Shown: positions 36,780 to 48,960 of the stretch, piece after piece
How positions within the stretch are numbered: the stretch's first letter is position 1
Layout: each line of letters begins with the position of its first letter
From: Jacaranda mimosifolia
Lineage: Eukaryota; Streptophyta; Magnoliopsida; Lamiales; Bignoniaceae
Assembly (NCBI GenBank): GCA_018894105.1
Contig: CM032123.1
Span: 9,735,001 to 9,799,000 of the forward strand
DNA: 64,000 nucleotides
Direction: 5' to 3'
Position numbers and translations under genes: made by a program
Notes under the pieces: generated by a model
What the model saw: the letters and a program-made list of their open reading frames with translations, nothing else
The model's database searches: none
What the model was told of the DNA's origin: nothing

Positions 36780-37310
36780 TTCAGCCACCCGTTTTCCTTT
36801 TCCTATAGGTGTTGGGCCTCTCCAATTGGGGCAATCTCAGAAGAGATGTTGACAGATGCCACACCCCCTTGCACCTTCCTAGTCTTTTCCAGTAGTTAGA
36901 TTCCTCATGATTCAAACCTCTACATAATCCACACCTCCTTCTTGGTGTCCAAGATTAGACCTTCAGTTGTTTCCTACCTGAACCACTTTCCTTACTAGCA
37001 GTGACTTCGAGTTCAAAAACTTTCTCTCTTTTGCCCTTCCTCTCATTGGTATATACTTCAAAGAGGTTCTTGTTCCACCTGCAAAGCTTTGGCTAAAGCT
37101 TCCTCAAAGTTAGACTGCTCATAAGGCAAAAGGATTTGTCATATTTTTTATCTCAATCCTTTAACAAATTTCTCACCCTACACCTCTCTTTTTCTCATTC
37201 CTTATCTATATCCTTTAGAATCATCTTTCTTCTTGCAGGTCTCTAGACTTTATCTCTCTTCCATTCACCTTTAGATCTACTAGTATGGAGGAATCCTACA
37301 AAGTACTAAT
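36780..37310 (-). pseudogene. Gag-like relic in the LARD-like element
   Basis: Minus-strand pieces read GEKFVKGLR, then YEQSNFEEALAKALQVEQE (about 37055-37130), KVFELEVTASKESGSGRKQ, then Cys-rich CGLCRGLNHEESNYW and CGICQHLF.DCPNW (about 36820-36950). The last two resemble paired nucleic-acid-binding knuckles of a Ty3/gypsy Gag. Frames change several times and stops are present. The rest of 36015-38565 shows no recognisable protein. Confidence 0.6.
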
Positions 37311-38550
37311 TGGAAGGACCCAGGAGTCTTTGTACCTTAGATATGTTTGCTAGCCAGATTCATTGGCTGTAACCTTAGTTTTGATAGATTTAACCCTTAC
37401 GTTCGAGGTGCCAAACACAGGTGTAGAAATTTTCAATTCCCAATCCCAAGAAATTTAAAATTCTTAACAAGATTTTTATAACTCAATCCCCAAACGTTCA
37501 AATAGTTGGTTCCTTATATGTCATATCTACAATTTCCGTAAAAGGTTGAGTCGGCCCCATTGACATCTTTCCAGTTCATAAGATCTGCTTTAGAAGTTGG
37601 GGTTAGTTATTATCCCAACTTCTCCCTGAATTTCCTACAGTAGTAATCTTTTTCTAGTTTCAATCTTAAACATCCTTAGTATATATATGAGGTTAAATAG
37701 CTAATAGCTTATGAGGAAAAGCTTCATAATTCCTAACTTGATAAGCTCCGTTGAGCTCTTACTATTATTCTACAATTCCTTATTAGTGATGCAAGGTTTC
37801 TCATACAATAGGCAGATACTTATTTCCTTTGTTCATCAAGTTATTTCAAACCTCAAATCGCATCTCATTACTCCAATTTTTTTCTAGTCATTCCTCAATT
37901 CACATTCCTATGTTTTACTTGTCTGATCTTTCCAGTGACTAAGGGGGTAAAACTCTAAAAATTTCTCGAGACTATCCTTCGATGGTTTCTATCATGCTTC
38001 CAAGATTCCTAACTTAATTACTCATCAATAAGGTTATAAGATTCTCTACCTTTGGAATACAAATTTTCCCAGCATGGTCATCCATTCATCAACTCAACCT
38101 TCACAGATATTGTTCACAAAATGCTAAAATTTTAAACAGCATCATCATTTCCAATCACTATACATTCATATGCCTGACATACCAGAAGTAAGAGGTTATA
38201 CACTGGTTGGCCACCCAGGTTAGAACTCCTCACTTCCTTAATGTAGAGCCTTATCTCAAAAGTTCATATCCTATTCAAAATTTTCACATTCCAAGAATCA
38301 TTTCCTGACATAACTCAGGTATTCCTTAACTCAAGTATACACAACCCAAGTAAATCCAAAGTCAAGCTTTTCTCTATTAATCGAGAATTTCATAATCCAC
38401 AAATCACATTCTAAGATCAGATCTTGGCATAGCTTGCGTTTTCCTTAACCCATGTATTTACATCCTAATTCAAGTCTAATCTCCTGCAAACCCATCGATT
38501 CGAGGCACAAAAATCATTCCTATATTAACCTAGGTCATCAAAAACCTAGT

Positions 38551-38561
38551 CTCTGATACCA
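38551..38561 (-). other. Primer-binding site of the LARD-like element
   Basis: The minus strand reads TGGTATCAGAG four bases from the 5' LTR. It matches the usual complement of initiator tRNA-Met. Confidence 0.82.
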
Positions 38562-38565
38562 CCTC

Positions 38566-41500
38566 TGTAGCACCGTACTCAGAGTAATTCCTAAGCTAAG
38601 ATATCACCAGTTCAGTCTTAAATCTAACCCCTAAGACAGTTAATAGGCCCATAAAAATTTCAAAATTTATCAGAGACAGCAACAGACTTCGACTTAAGCA
38701 AACATCAACAAAAGTACTATATACCTACCATAGCTGGCCCCATAACATTCATCATATTTTACATATTGTAGATCATTAATTCAAACCTGACATATCATAA
38801 TATCTCTAAGTTAAAGCTTAACATTCAAGTGAACCCATATGCAGATATAAACACATGTTCTATTACAAAACATATTTCCTTTAGTCTAAGCCAAAAGTCC
38901 GTGTCCATTACTCAATCCTATCTGAGAAGATCAAGGATAAATTAGGAGGGTAAGTCTAAAGGACTTAGTAAGGGATAGTATTCAGTAGTAGATCATAAGG
39001 GCTCTGTTGAAGAGGAAACAATTCAACAAATCATAAACTAACAAACAATACAACCGGAACATGAACATATCAGAACATAAGCATTATCAAATTCAAGGTT
39101 ACTGGTAGGTACTAGCTCAGGAGCTATTACCATCGGCTCAAACGACCCAGGATCGTCCCAATGAGATCAGTTTGAGAGGAATTATCCATCTCAACCGAAT
39201 CAGTTCGGGAGAAAATACAATCGACTCGTTCGACCCGAACAACAGCCTGATCTAGACCAAGAAACTACACCATCCTTGTTACTCCATGAGCGAAATACAG
39301 ACAATTAGAATACAATCAAAATAAAGTAAACCAGAGTAACATATGTAATTCAATAAATCAGAACATAACGTGCATATCAAATTCTCCTTATTCCAGTCAA
39401 TCAAACCTACCCAAGCGTGATAGCTTGGTACATGGCAGTTGCCCATGCGAACTGCATAAATCATGGACGATACCTAAGCGGGTTGCTTAATGTATCATTG
39501 GCACCCAAGCGGGTTGCTTGGCATATCCCAGGTATCCAAGCATTCCGCTAGGATTAGCACTCGGCCTAACAGACCTCCATATGTATCAAAGGTCAGTAAA
39601 CGAATTGTTGACACGGCAAAACAATGTCAGGTAAACAGATTCAAATAAATAGTCAAACAAATAGATTCGAATAAGCTAATAAGGCTACATAATGTTGTAT
39701 GGATAAACAAATGTGCTGGCAAGGGAACAGATCATAACACAGAATAGTATGAAACTACCAACAAGGCAACCAATAACAAACAAGATAGACTCAAACAAGC
39801 TGATAGGACTGTACAGGCGACAAGCAGTACGAAATCAAGCTGATTAATATCAAATAAAATAAGAAAACACAGAATGATAATAGATAACCAAACAATAATT
39901 GATAGTAGAACAGTAACAGATAACGAAACGGTAATAGATAACATAACGGTAATAGATAACTGAATGAGATTTCAAGTAATTCATAGATTTTAATAACCAA
40001 GATACAGTTACAGTACAAAAATAAGTTTAACCCTATCAAGTTTTATCACAATAACAGTTAGGTGTAAACAAGTGTCAAATTGGCAAACCCTCACAAGGCA
40101 TACAAAACAAATACCTAAGAGGTTAGACTCTCATCTCCATAGCCTCAGAAAATGCAATCACAGTCTACTAGTCCACGGGACCCAACTCCTTGTCACCTAA
40201 CCAAAAGAATAGGTCCAGTGTCAAAATTCTCATTCGATCCTATAATTACAATTACGAATAACAGTCTAAATTCGACAATTACTCGGTTAATACGGTAATT
40301 AGGGTTCGTTTCGGCATTATCATTATGAAACATGTTGATTACACCGTTATTATAGAAATATGTACGAGGTTCACATCAATTCTAGTAAAGAGATATAATT
40401 AGGTCCCTAATCACATAATTAACTTCGCCACAATATACTAAATCAATAATAATAGTCCAATTATCCTTAATAACCTAATTTTATCACTTAGGTTTCAAAT
40501 TCACAAAATTAGGGTTTCCATCCTTCATTTAACTTGATTAACACAAAATTAGCATGTTGTAATGCAAATCTGGGCCCGCTAAGCTTTATAAATACACATG
40601 CATGTCATATATTTGAATCCCCATATCTAATTTCGAAAATAAATGGTACAAGGTATAAGTGCCAATTTCGGTCTCTACCCAAGATTTTCTTATCAAGACT
40701 TCGAATTCACAAACCAATGCCGCACACATGATCGCTGCAACGAAGTGAAGAAACTGCCTCAGCACCACCACCGAAAATGGTCACCACCACAACCAATCGA
40801 TGAACCTTAACACCACAAACCCAATGCCCTCATCAATTTCAAGCTTCGTCGCTGAATTTGTGGCCAATTATAGACTTGAAGTCGCTGCGCCACCACTCGC
40901 TACTGTCACCTGTTTCTTCAATTCTATCGTACCTGGAGGTTGAAGCCTAGAACCAATCACACCAATCTGTTCCATGAGTTGAACTCTACCAGAACCACAG
41001 CCCAAACGCTAACTTTGGCCGCTGCTCCATCTTACCCATCACTAGCCGTCGTTGGTCAATTTTTATCTCCACAATTTCGAGGGTCCGTTGGAGTAAAGGC
41101 CCTGCATGTGGTATCTATGTGGTCCTAGAAATGAGGATAAGGTTTCGGTTATGGGGGTTTCGCGATCCAGGGTCTATTGGAGAAAGTTGCCAGAAGAGGT
41201 GGATAGTGATGATTGGAAGAGAAATAGAAGAATTAGGGGGAGGGGGGAATGATATATGTACGACATCTTAGGAAATTCTGAATCAACCCCCAATACTCTT
41301 CCCCAGCTTTCAATTGAGTCTTCCAAAGTGTGACAAAACCTCAATTCAGCCCTTGGACCAAGTTAGTGCCTAAGATTTGCCCTGTTGACCTAAAATATTC
41401 TCATTTAAACCCACAAAGCTCCCAAGTGTTGTTCAATCAAGTTTTCTTCAAATTATGTTTTAACCCCAAAACTTTCAATCTCCATGCAATTAAGTCCTTA

Positions 41501-41589
41501 TATAATTTTGAGCCCCAAAATTTTTGTAAAGTTAGTATCTTAATTTTTAAATCCTTATTTTCCAAATACCAAATTTAGGGGGTGTTACA
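38566..41589 (-). repeat. LARD-like 5' LTR (3024 bp)
   Basis: Aligns with 32986-36014 along its whole length with scattered substitutions and small indels, including the CGGGTTGCTTGGCAT repeats (about 39475-39540) and the AACGGTAATAGATAAC repeats (about 39905-39962). Confidence 0.88.
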
Positions 41590-43110
41590 ATATTAATATA
41601 AAAATCTATACTGTTTCATTTCTATAACTACGTATTTAATTTTAGTAAATAGTCAATGTATGTATATATACATATTAACATATATATAACTTTTTATAAT
41701 AACTTTTATAACTCTTTTATATGAATTTGTAATTTTTATAACTTCTTATTGTATTGTCTAATATTTATGGTTTTTAATATAATTATGGACGAGCATATAC
41801 ATATGTATATGTATACATTATTGTGCATATATATAGATGTATTTATCAATATTACAATTTAATTAATATGTCCTGCTTCATACGTATTCTGCATATATAA
41901 ACTTTTTATATAAATGAGTATTATAGTAATATAGAATTTATTATAATTTAATTTAAGCATATTACACTATGTTTTTCCGTGAGATATCTATTATTCCAAA
42001 ATTTAATATTTTAATTAACTTAAATCACAGCTGGGAAAAATTCCCAAATCTAACCTAATTGTTTTTTAAAATATATGTACCAGAATATTCTAAACATACG
42101 ATTTATTATTTAAAAATATAAAAAAAATATTTGTCTGATTTTTTTCTCAAACTCTATACGATCATTTTCTTGGTACGCCACAATTTTTTTTCTTTTCTTG
42201 AAGATATATGTATGTACAATGTTCATATCTTTTTCTAATGTTTTAATTTTTATGGTAATAAACTAAGATAGTTTATAAAGAAATTTGAAACCTCAAATTT
42301 ATGGCAAATTTAAATATTTTATCTTCTGTCACCTAAGTTCATTTTTCAATGTTGAATTCTTTAATTTCTCCAAACTAAGTCAATGTGAAAGCAATTTTCT
42401 TTATCTTATCTTCTACTATATTTATGAATAATTGATTGAATAAATAAAGTAATTTAACATTTAGGCATTAATTTCTATCTAAAAATAGATTGATGAATGA
42501 GATTTGATCTGATTATACATAAAATATATAAAATATTATTATGTCTCATTTAAATCATCAACTATATTACATCAATCAAATTCTTAATTTTTTAATTATT
42601 ATATTCGTAAAAATTTTTAAAAAGTATTAATATCTAAACTATAGTTAAAATTAAATTAAATAAATCCAATATATGTAAAGTAAAATGATGTTCAAGTCTA
42701 TTTTAAGTATTTTTTTTTTGTGGCAATGATGTGGATAAGTTAGTTTTGTTCATATTTGCCATGTAAATGTATTCCATATAAAATATATGTAACTCCCTAT
42801 AATATATTTCCATATTTCTCTTTTCTATATGTCAGCATATTTCCATATACAATATACATGTAACCTTCTATATTAACTTTTGTAACTCCCTATATCAATA
42901 TATGATTTTTGTATCTCCTTCTTATATTATTAACTTTATCCTTTTGTCTATATCAACACATATATACCTACAAATAATATATTCTATCAATATTTATTTT
43001 AATAGTAATGTAAAAAGATTATATTAGTTCATCTTCTGTAACCCCATATCTGATTTTGATAAATATTCAATATTTATATACATATTAATACATAATTTTT
43101 ATATTAATTT

Positions 43111-45992
43111 TGTAACACCCCTAAATTTGGTATTTTGGAAAATAAGGATTTAAGAATTAAGATACTAACTTTACAATTTTTGGGGTTCGAAAAATAAATA
43201 AGAAGGACTTAATTACCTGAAAATTAAAAGTTTTGGGGTCAAATCACAATTTGAGTAAGTTGATTGAATAACATTTGAAAATTTTGTGGATCAAACTGTG
43301 AATATTCTAGGTCAAAAGGGCGAATGTTAGGCACTAACGTAGTCCAGGGGTGGAATTGAGGTTTTACTACTTTATGGAGGGCTTAATTGGAAGATGGGAG
43401 GAAGTCCTGGGGGCCAATTTTTAATTTGTGGAAATTATCTTTTATGTACCAAAACCCACACTTTTCTCTAATTCTCTCCCACACACCCTCTTTCTCACCT
43501 CTCAGGCGAATTCTTCGGTGATGACCCATTTCAGAAAACCAAACCATCCAATAGCTTCATTCCTTCACTAGATTACATTAACCCCACATGCAACCCATTC
43601 CGGATGGCAGACCATTAAGAATTTGAAGTTGAAAGCTGACCGACAACGATGAGTGATGGGCACAACATAGTAACGGCGGGGACTTATTTTTGGGTGGTGT
43701 TTCTGGTAGAACTCAGCTCAAGGATCATAATGTTGGTATTGGATTAAAGTTTGGCATGGCAGGGGAGACGGAATTGAAGAAAATCTTCATAGCAGCAAGT
43801 AGTGGCACTGGGACTTTGGGGCTGAAATTGAAGACCTTCCCGGTAGCAAAGCTTGCAATTGTTTTTAGTGTTAGGTTGCCCTCGCTGAAAGGCATCGAAC
43901 AGTGGTGGTGGTGACCCATTTCAAAGATGGTATGCGGCGGTAGCATGCGGCTAGTGGTGGCATCATGGCGGCGGCGTTGAGGCTGATTCTTCATCTCGCC
44001 ACAAAGGTTCAGTAGTGGTGTTAGATCATGATAAGAATACTCCGATAATTAGATTTTGGGTAAATAATTAGATCGGGGTTACATATTTATACCTACATGT
44101 TGTATCATTCTAATTTCTATAATCTTGTATTGATATATATATATATATATATATTGAGATGGAAATACGTACTGGAACCAGAAATTAGGCCATGCATGTG
44201 TATTTATATATCCTAGTGGACTTGGATTTGTACTATTATGTGATGATTTTGGTTAATTAAGTTAATAGAAGGATTAAACACTAATTTTATGGATTTGAGA
44301 CCTAAGTGGCAATAACTGGGTTATTTGGGATAAATGGGCTGCTATTACTGACTTAATGTAATATTGCAAGGTATTATGAAATAAAGGACCTGATTATATC
44401 TCTGTACTAGAACCAATATGAACCCTGTAAATATTTTCGTAATAATAGCATAATTAGCACGTTTTGTAGCGTTAATGCTGAAACAAACCCTAAAACTACC
44501 GTATTAATCGAGTAACTATTGAATTTAGACTGTTAATAGTATGATTATAATTATTAAGGATTATTATGGTTGAATAAGGATTTTGAAAATGAACTTATTC
44601 TTTTGGATTAGGTGATGAGGAGTTGGGTCCCGCAGACCAATAGATGTGACAGCATCTCTGAGGCTACAGAGGTGAGGGTCTGCCAATTTAGCACTTGCTT
44701 ACACCTATCTGTCATTGTGATAAACCCCTGAGAGGGTTAAACTGGTTTATGTACTGTAACTGCATCTTGGTTATTGAAATCTGTAAGTTGCTTAAGATCT
44801 CGTTTGTTATCCGTTAATTGATGCGTATACCTCTATGAGGGTTGTTTCGTTGATTGTGCCTCTAATAAGATCTTTGCATGTTTGTTCTGGCACCCATAGC
44901 TTTCCTTGTCTTGTTTGATATTGATTAGCTTGATTTCGTACTGCTTATCGCATATACAGTCCTGTCAGTTTGTTTGAGTATGCCCTGTACGTTATTGATT
45001 TGCCTTGTCAATAGTTTTGTACCATTTGTTGTTGTTATCTGTTGCCTTGTCGGCACATTTGATCTATCGAGTTCAGTACTATGTGGCCTTGTCAGCAACC
45101 CGTTTATGGATTCCTGTTATGTGTATGGAGACTTGTTGGGCCAAGTGCCAATCTTAGCGGGATGTTTAGATATATGGGACATGCCAAGCAGTCCGCTTGG
45201 GAGTCAGTAGTCCACTTAGGTATCTTTGATGCGCTAGGGGCTCCCCCTGGGCATTAGCAATGCGCCATGTGGTCCGTATAGGCATTTGCCATGTACCGAG
45301 TTGTCACACTTGGGTAAGTTTAACTGACTGGAATAAAGAGAATCTGATATGCATGTCCTATTATGATATGTTGGATTGCATATGTTATTCGGGTCTGTTG
45401 TATTCTGACTCTATCCTGACTGTTTGTAAACTGTTCATGGAGCAATAAGGAATGAGAGATTCTTATTTGCTAAACTTGTTACTTGTATCTTAATATGTTT
45501 ATGTTCTTACTGTTAATTTATGATCTATTAAGTGTATCTTCCTTGACAGATCCCTACTGCTTATTATTAAAATTATCCCTCACTAAGTCCTTTGGACTTA
45601 CCCTCCCGTATTATCCTTTATTTTCTCAGACATGAGTAGGTGATGGACATGGACTTCTGGCTTGGACCGGAGAAAATATGTTTTGTAATAGAACAAGTGT
45701 TTGTATGTGTATATAGGTTCACTTGAATGTTAAGCTTTAACTTAGAGATGGTGTGATATGTTAAGATTGAATTAATAATTTGCAGTATGCATATATTACG
45801 TTGAATGTTATGGGACGACTTTTGGTATATATATAGTACTTTTTATTGTAGTCTACTTGTGTTGAAGTCTTTTGCCATTTTGGTAAGTTTTGAAATGTTC
45901 TTATCGGCCTAATTAATCATTTTATAGGTTAAGGTTTAAGTCTAAACTGATGACATCTCAGCTTAGGGGTTATCCCGAGAGGGGATGCTACA
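43111..45992 (+). mobile_element. Solo LTR of the LARD-like family, opposite orientation (2882 bp)
   Basis: Begins TGTAACACCCCTAAATTTGG, the inverse of the end of the LARD-like LTRs, and ends GGGATGCTACA. It is flanked by the perfect 5-bp duplication AATTT (43106-43110 and 45993-45997). Interior blocks such as TGTGATAAACCCCTGAGAGGG, AGCTTGATTTCGTACTGCTTAT and CCTCACTAAGTCCTTTGGACTTACCC match the other LTRs in reverse. The absence of a partner and the clean target duplication indicate LTR-LTR recombination after insertion. Confidence 0.87.
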
Positions 45993-46107
45993 AATTTTTA
46001 TAACTCCTTATTTTAATATATAGTTTTTGCACTTCTCTTTATAAATATTGTGTAATAGTTTCTTCTAAATTTTGTCATTTGCATTCTCAAAATTTAATAT
46101 TTTTAAT

Positions 46108-46121
46108 AATTATGAATAAAT

Positions 46122-46156
<35 letters not shown>

Positions 46157-47680
46157 ACTAGTCTATATATAAGTTTATTTGTCAATGCAATTTAATCAAC
46201 ATTTCTTGTTTAAGCTAAAAATCCTAACAATAGTTTATATTAAAAATTATTTAGACATGCAATTTACTACTTCAAAATAAACTAACATTTATCTTTTTTT
46301 TTTATTTCTCCCACCTCTATAAAATCATTCTCTTTGTGAATTAAATTTTTTTTTTAAATAATGCAAATATTTTATAATATTTATATTATTTTCTAATATT
46401 TTTTATTTTTATATTTACGAATCATGATAATTTAGAAAAATATTTGAGTCCTGATTTAAGTATTTCTTTTATGTGCTAATGTGTGGATAAGTTAATTTTA
46501 TTACCATTTTTTTCATGTCAATATATTTTTATATTCGATATCTTATCAATATTTATTTTAATATTAATATAAAAATCTATACTATTTCATTTCTATGACT
46601 ACGTATTTAATTTTAGTAAATACTCAATGTGTGTGTGTATATATATTAGCATATATATAACCTTTTATAATAATTTTTATAACTCTCTTTTACGAATTTG
46701 TAATTTTTATAACTCCTTATTGTATTGTCTGATATTTATGTTTTTTAATATAATTATGGGCAAACATATACATATGTATATATACATTATTGTGTATATA
46801 TATGTATTTATCAATATTATAATTTAATTAATATGTCTTGCTTCGTACGTATTCTACATATATAATCTTTTTATATATATGAGTATTATAGTGATATAGA
46901 ATTTATTATAATTGAATTTTAAGTATATTATACTATGTTTTTCCATGAGATATCTCTTATTCCATAATTTAATATTTTAGTTAAGTTAAATCATAGCTGG
47001 GAAAAATTTCTAAATCTAACCTAAATTTTTTTAAAGATATATGTACTAGAATATTCTAAACATACGATTTATTATTTAAAAAATATATAAATTATTTGTT
47101 TGCTTTTTTCTCCAACTCTATACGATCATTTTCTTGGTACGCCACAATTTATTTTCTTTTCTTGAAGACATATGTATGTATAATGCTCATATCTTTCTCT
47201 AATGTTTTAATTTTTATGGTAATAAACTAAGATAATTTATAAAAAAATTTTGAAATCTCAAATTTATGGCAAATTAACATATTTTATCTTCTATCTCCTA
47301 AGTTCATTTTTCAATGTTGAATTCTTTAATTTCTTCAAACTAAATCAATGTAAAAGCGATTTTCTTTATATTATCTTCTACTATATTTATGAATAATTTA
47401 TTGAATTTATAAAGTAATTTAACATTTAGGCCTTAATTTCTATCTAAAAATAGACTAATGAATGAGATTTGATTTGATGAAATATAAACTGTATTCATAT
47501 AAAATATTATTATGTGTCATTTACATCATCAATTATCTTATATCAATAAAATTCTTAATTTTTTTAAATATTATATTTGTAATTTTTTTAAAAAAATATT
47601 AATATCTAAATTATAGTTAAAATTAAATAAAATAAAATTTTAAACTTATTGCCCGGTGCAACACATGGGCTAATAACTAG
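46108..47680. repeat. AT-rich tandem array, unit 3, with Helitron-like 3' terminus
   Basis: Matches units 1 and 2 from TTATGAATAAATACACACAC onwards, but diverges after AAATTAAATAAAATAAA (about 47632). It then ends with GCCCGGTGCAACACATGGGC (47651-47670), a short imperfect hairpin, followed by TAATAACTAG and a T. A hairpin shortly before a CTAG end with a T next to it is the known 3' signature of plant Helitrons. A possible 5' TC end (TCTATACTATTTC at 46576) has the matching leading A/TC context. No Rep/helicase is present. Confidence 0.55.
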
Positions 47681-47920
47681 TAGGTTGTAAACCACTCAAC
47701 TATATATATATACATATATATTAGTTTAAAAAATTTATTAAGTAATATCGTCCTATTTTTATTCAATAATAATAATAATAATAATCAAATAAGTGTTATA
47801 ACATTCTCCTAACGTGAGTGTATAAGCAATATTTCTTTAGGACAGAAATCTCAAGTAGTACACATCGAGATAATAATATTTCAATGTAGTTTGACCTTTA
47901 TATTTGAAGAGAAATTTAAT
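47681..47920. other. Intergenic spacer, no gene seen
   Basis: Short AT-rich spacer with TA and AAT microsatellites. It continues across the MULE insertion as 53298-53447. Confidence 0.4.
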
Positions 47921-48960
47921 TATAATTTAGGGTTAATTACAGCTACCCCCTGAGGTTTGGCGCAATTACAAAAAAAACTCCCTTTGTTTTGAAAATTAAA
48001 AATAACCCTTGGATTTTGGGACCTAAATGTAATTGAGACGGAAATTGTGAAATTACCAAAAGCCCATATGGTAAAAATTAAAAAAAAAAAAAGAAAAATA
48101 GTGAAAAGGGGGCAATTTTTCAGTAGACCAAAAAGCCCTTGTGTCTAGCGCCTAAAGCAGCGGGAAAAAAAGAAAACAATAACAAAATCGAAGCTTTTCA
48201 TATTCGTTCTTTAAGACAGAAGAGAAAACCCTGCCTCTGCACTCAAGAAAACCATCGTCTCCCACTTAAAATCTGGCCATTTGCATCCATAGAACGTGGC
48301 AGTAGTGTGGTTGACATGCTCTTTATGAACTGTGAGGCGAGGGGCTTTGAAAATACAGCACGATTTGCTTCAAGAAAGGTAAGAAACCAACATTTTTGTA
48401 ATGGGTTGTCTGAAAATAGTAAAAAATCTCTGTTATTTCATCTTTTCATGGTGCATTTTGTCGGGCATGGTGTAGAAAGACTTTATTGTACTCTAGTTTA
48501 GAAAAAAGTTCTACGTGTATGGGTTTTGTGATTTTGATCGCCTTAGTGCATGATCATAGTCTAGATACATGTTTTAACTATTAATAACGTTCATATAGTC
48601 ATTTTATTTTCAAATATTCAAAATTTTGTTGAAAAACTTTGAAACCCTAACTTGTTCTTGTGTTTGATGTATTTCTAATGATATATATGTTATATGTCTA
48701 TGTTGTTGTGTTTGATGAAGTTTCTATGAAGAATCCTCCACAATAACCCATGTTTTTACTCTCTGTATAAGGTTCAATTTATGAACTGTGGGTTCTTCTT
48801 AGATATCTGAATTTATTATGGGTCAATTGAGTCAATTTAACAAGTGTTCATTCTTATCAATAGCTATTACTAATAAGTTTATGCACTAGTTATTTACTCA
48901 ATTCTTATCAGTGTGTGTATACAATTGCTATTCATTCATTCATTTATTTGAAGCAGGTAT

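Larger units (their letters stand above)
32986..41589 (-). mobile_element. LARD-like LTR retrotransposon with 3-kb LTRs (8.6 kb)
   Basis: Both LTRs start TGT(G/A)GCACC and end AATTTAGGGGGTGTTACA. The element is flanked by the 5-bp duplication ATATT (32981-32985 and 41590-41594). The LTRs are 3029 and 3024 bp, but the interior is only about 2.55 kb and shows only a gag-like relic with zinc-knuckle traces; no protease, RT, RNase H or integrase motif was seen. Large LTRs with little coding capacity match the LARD description. PBS and PPT positions put it on the minus strand. The TGTAACACCCC-type terminus is common in plant Ty3/gypsy elements, so a gypsy parent is likely. Confidence 0.88.
32519..46107. 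repeat. AT-rich tandem array, unit 2 (split by two LTR insertions)
   Basis: Real unit sequence is 32519-32985, 41590-43110 and 45993-46107, together about 2.1 kb. It is interrupted by the 3-kb-LTR element (32986-41589) and a solo LTR of the same family (43111-45992). Joining the flanks across each insertion restores the order seen in units 1 and 3, which independently confirms the insertion limits. Confidence 0.82.

Noticed and set aside
39732..40039. Hydrophobic minus-strand frames resembling membrane proteins
   Set aside because: They arise from translating the short AACGGTAATAGATAAC repeats in the LTR.
48139..48501. 120-codon plus-strand frame just inside the left end of the MULE
   Set aside because: It lies where the transposase leader is expected and has no recognisable domain. 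It may be 5' untranslated or leader sequence and is not called a gene.
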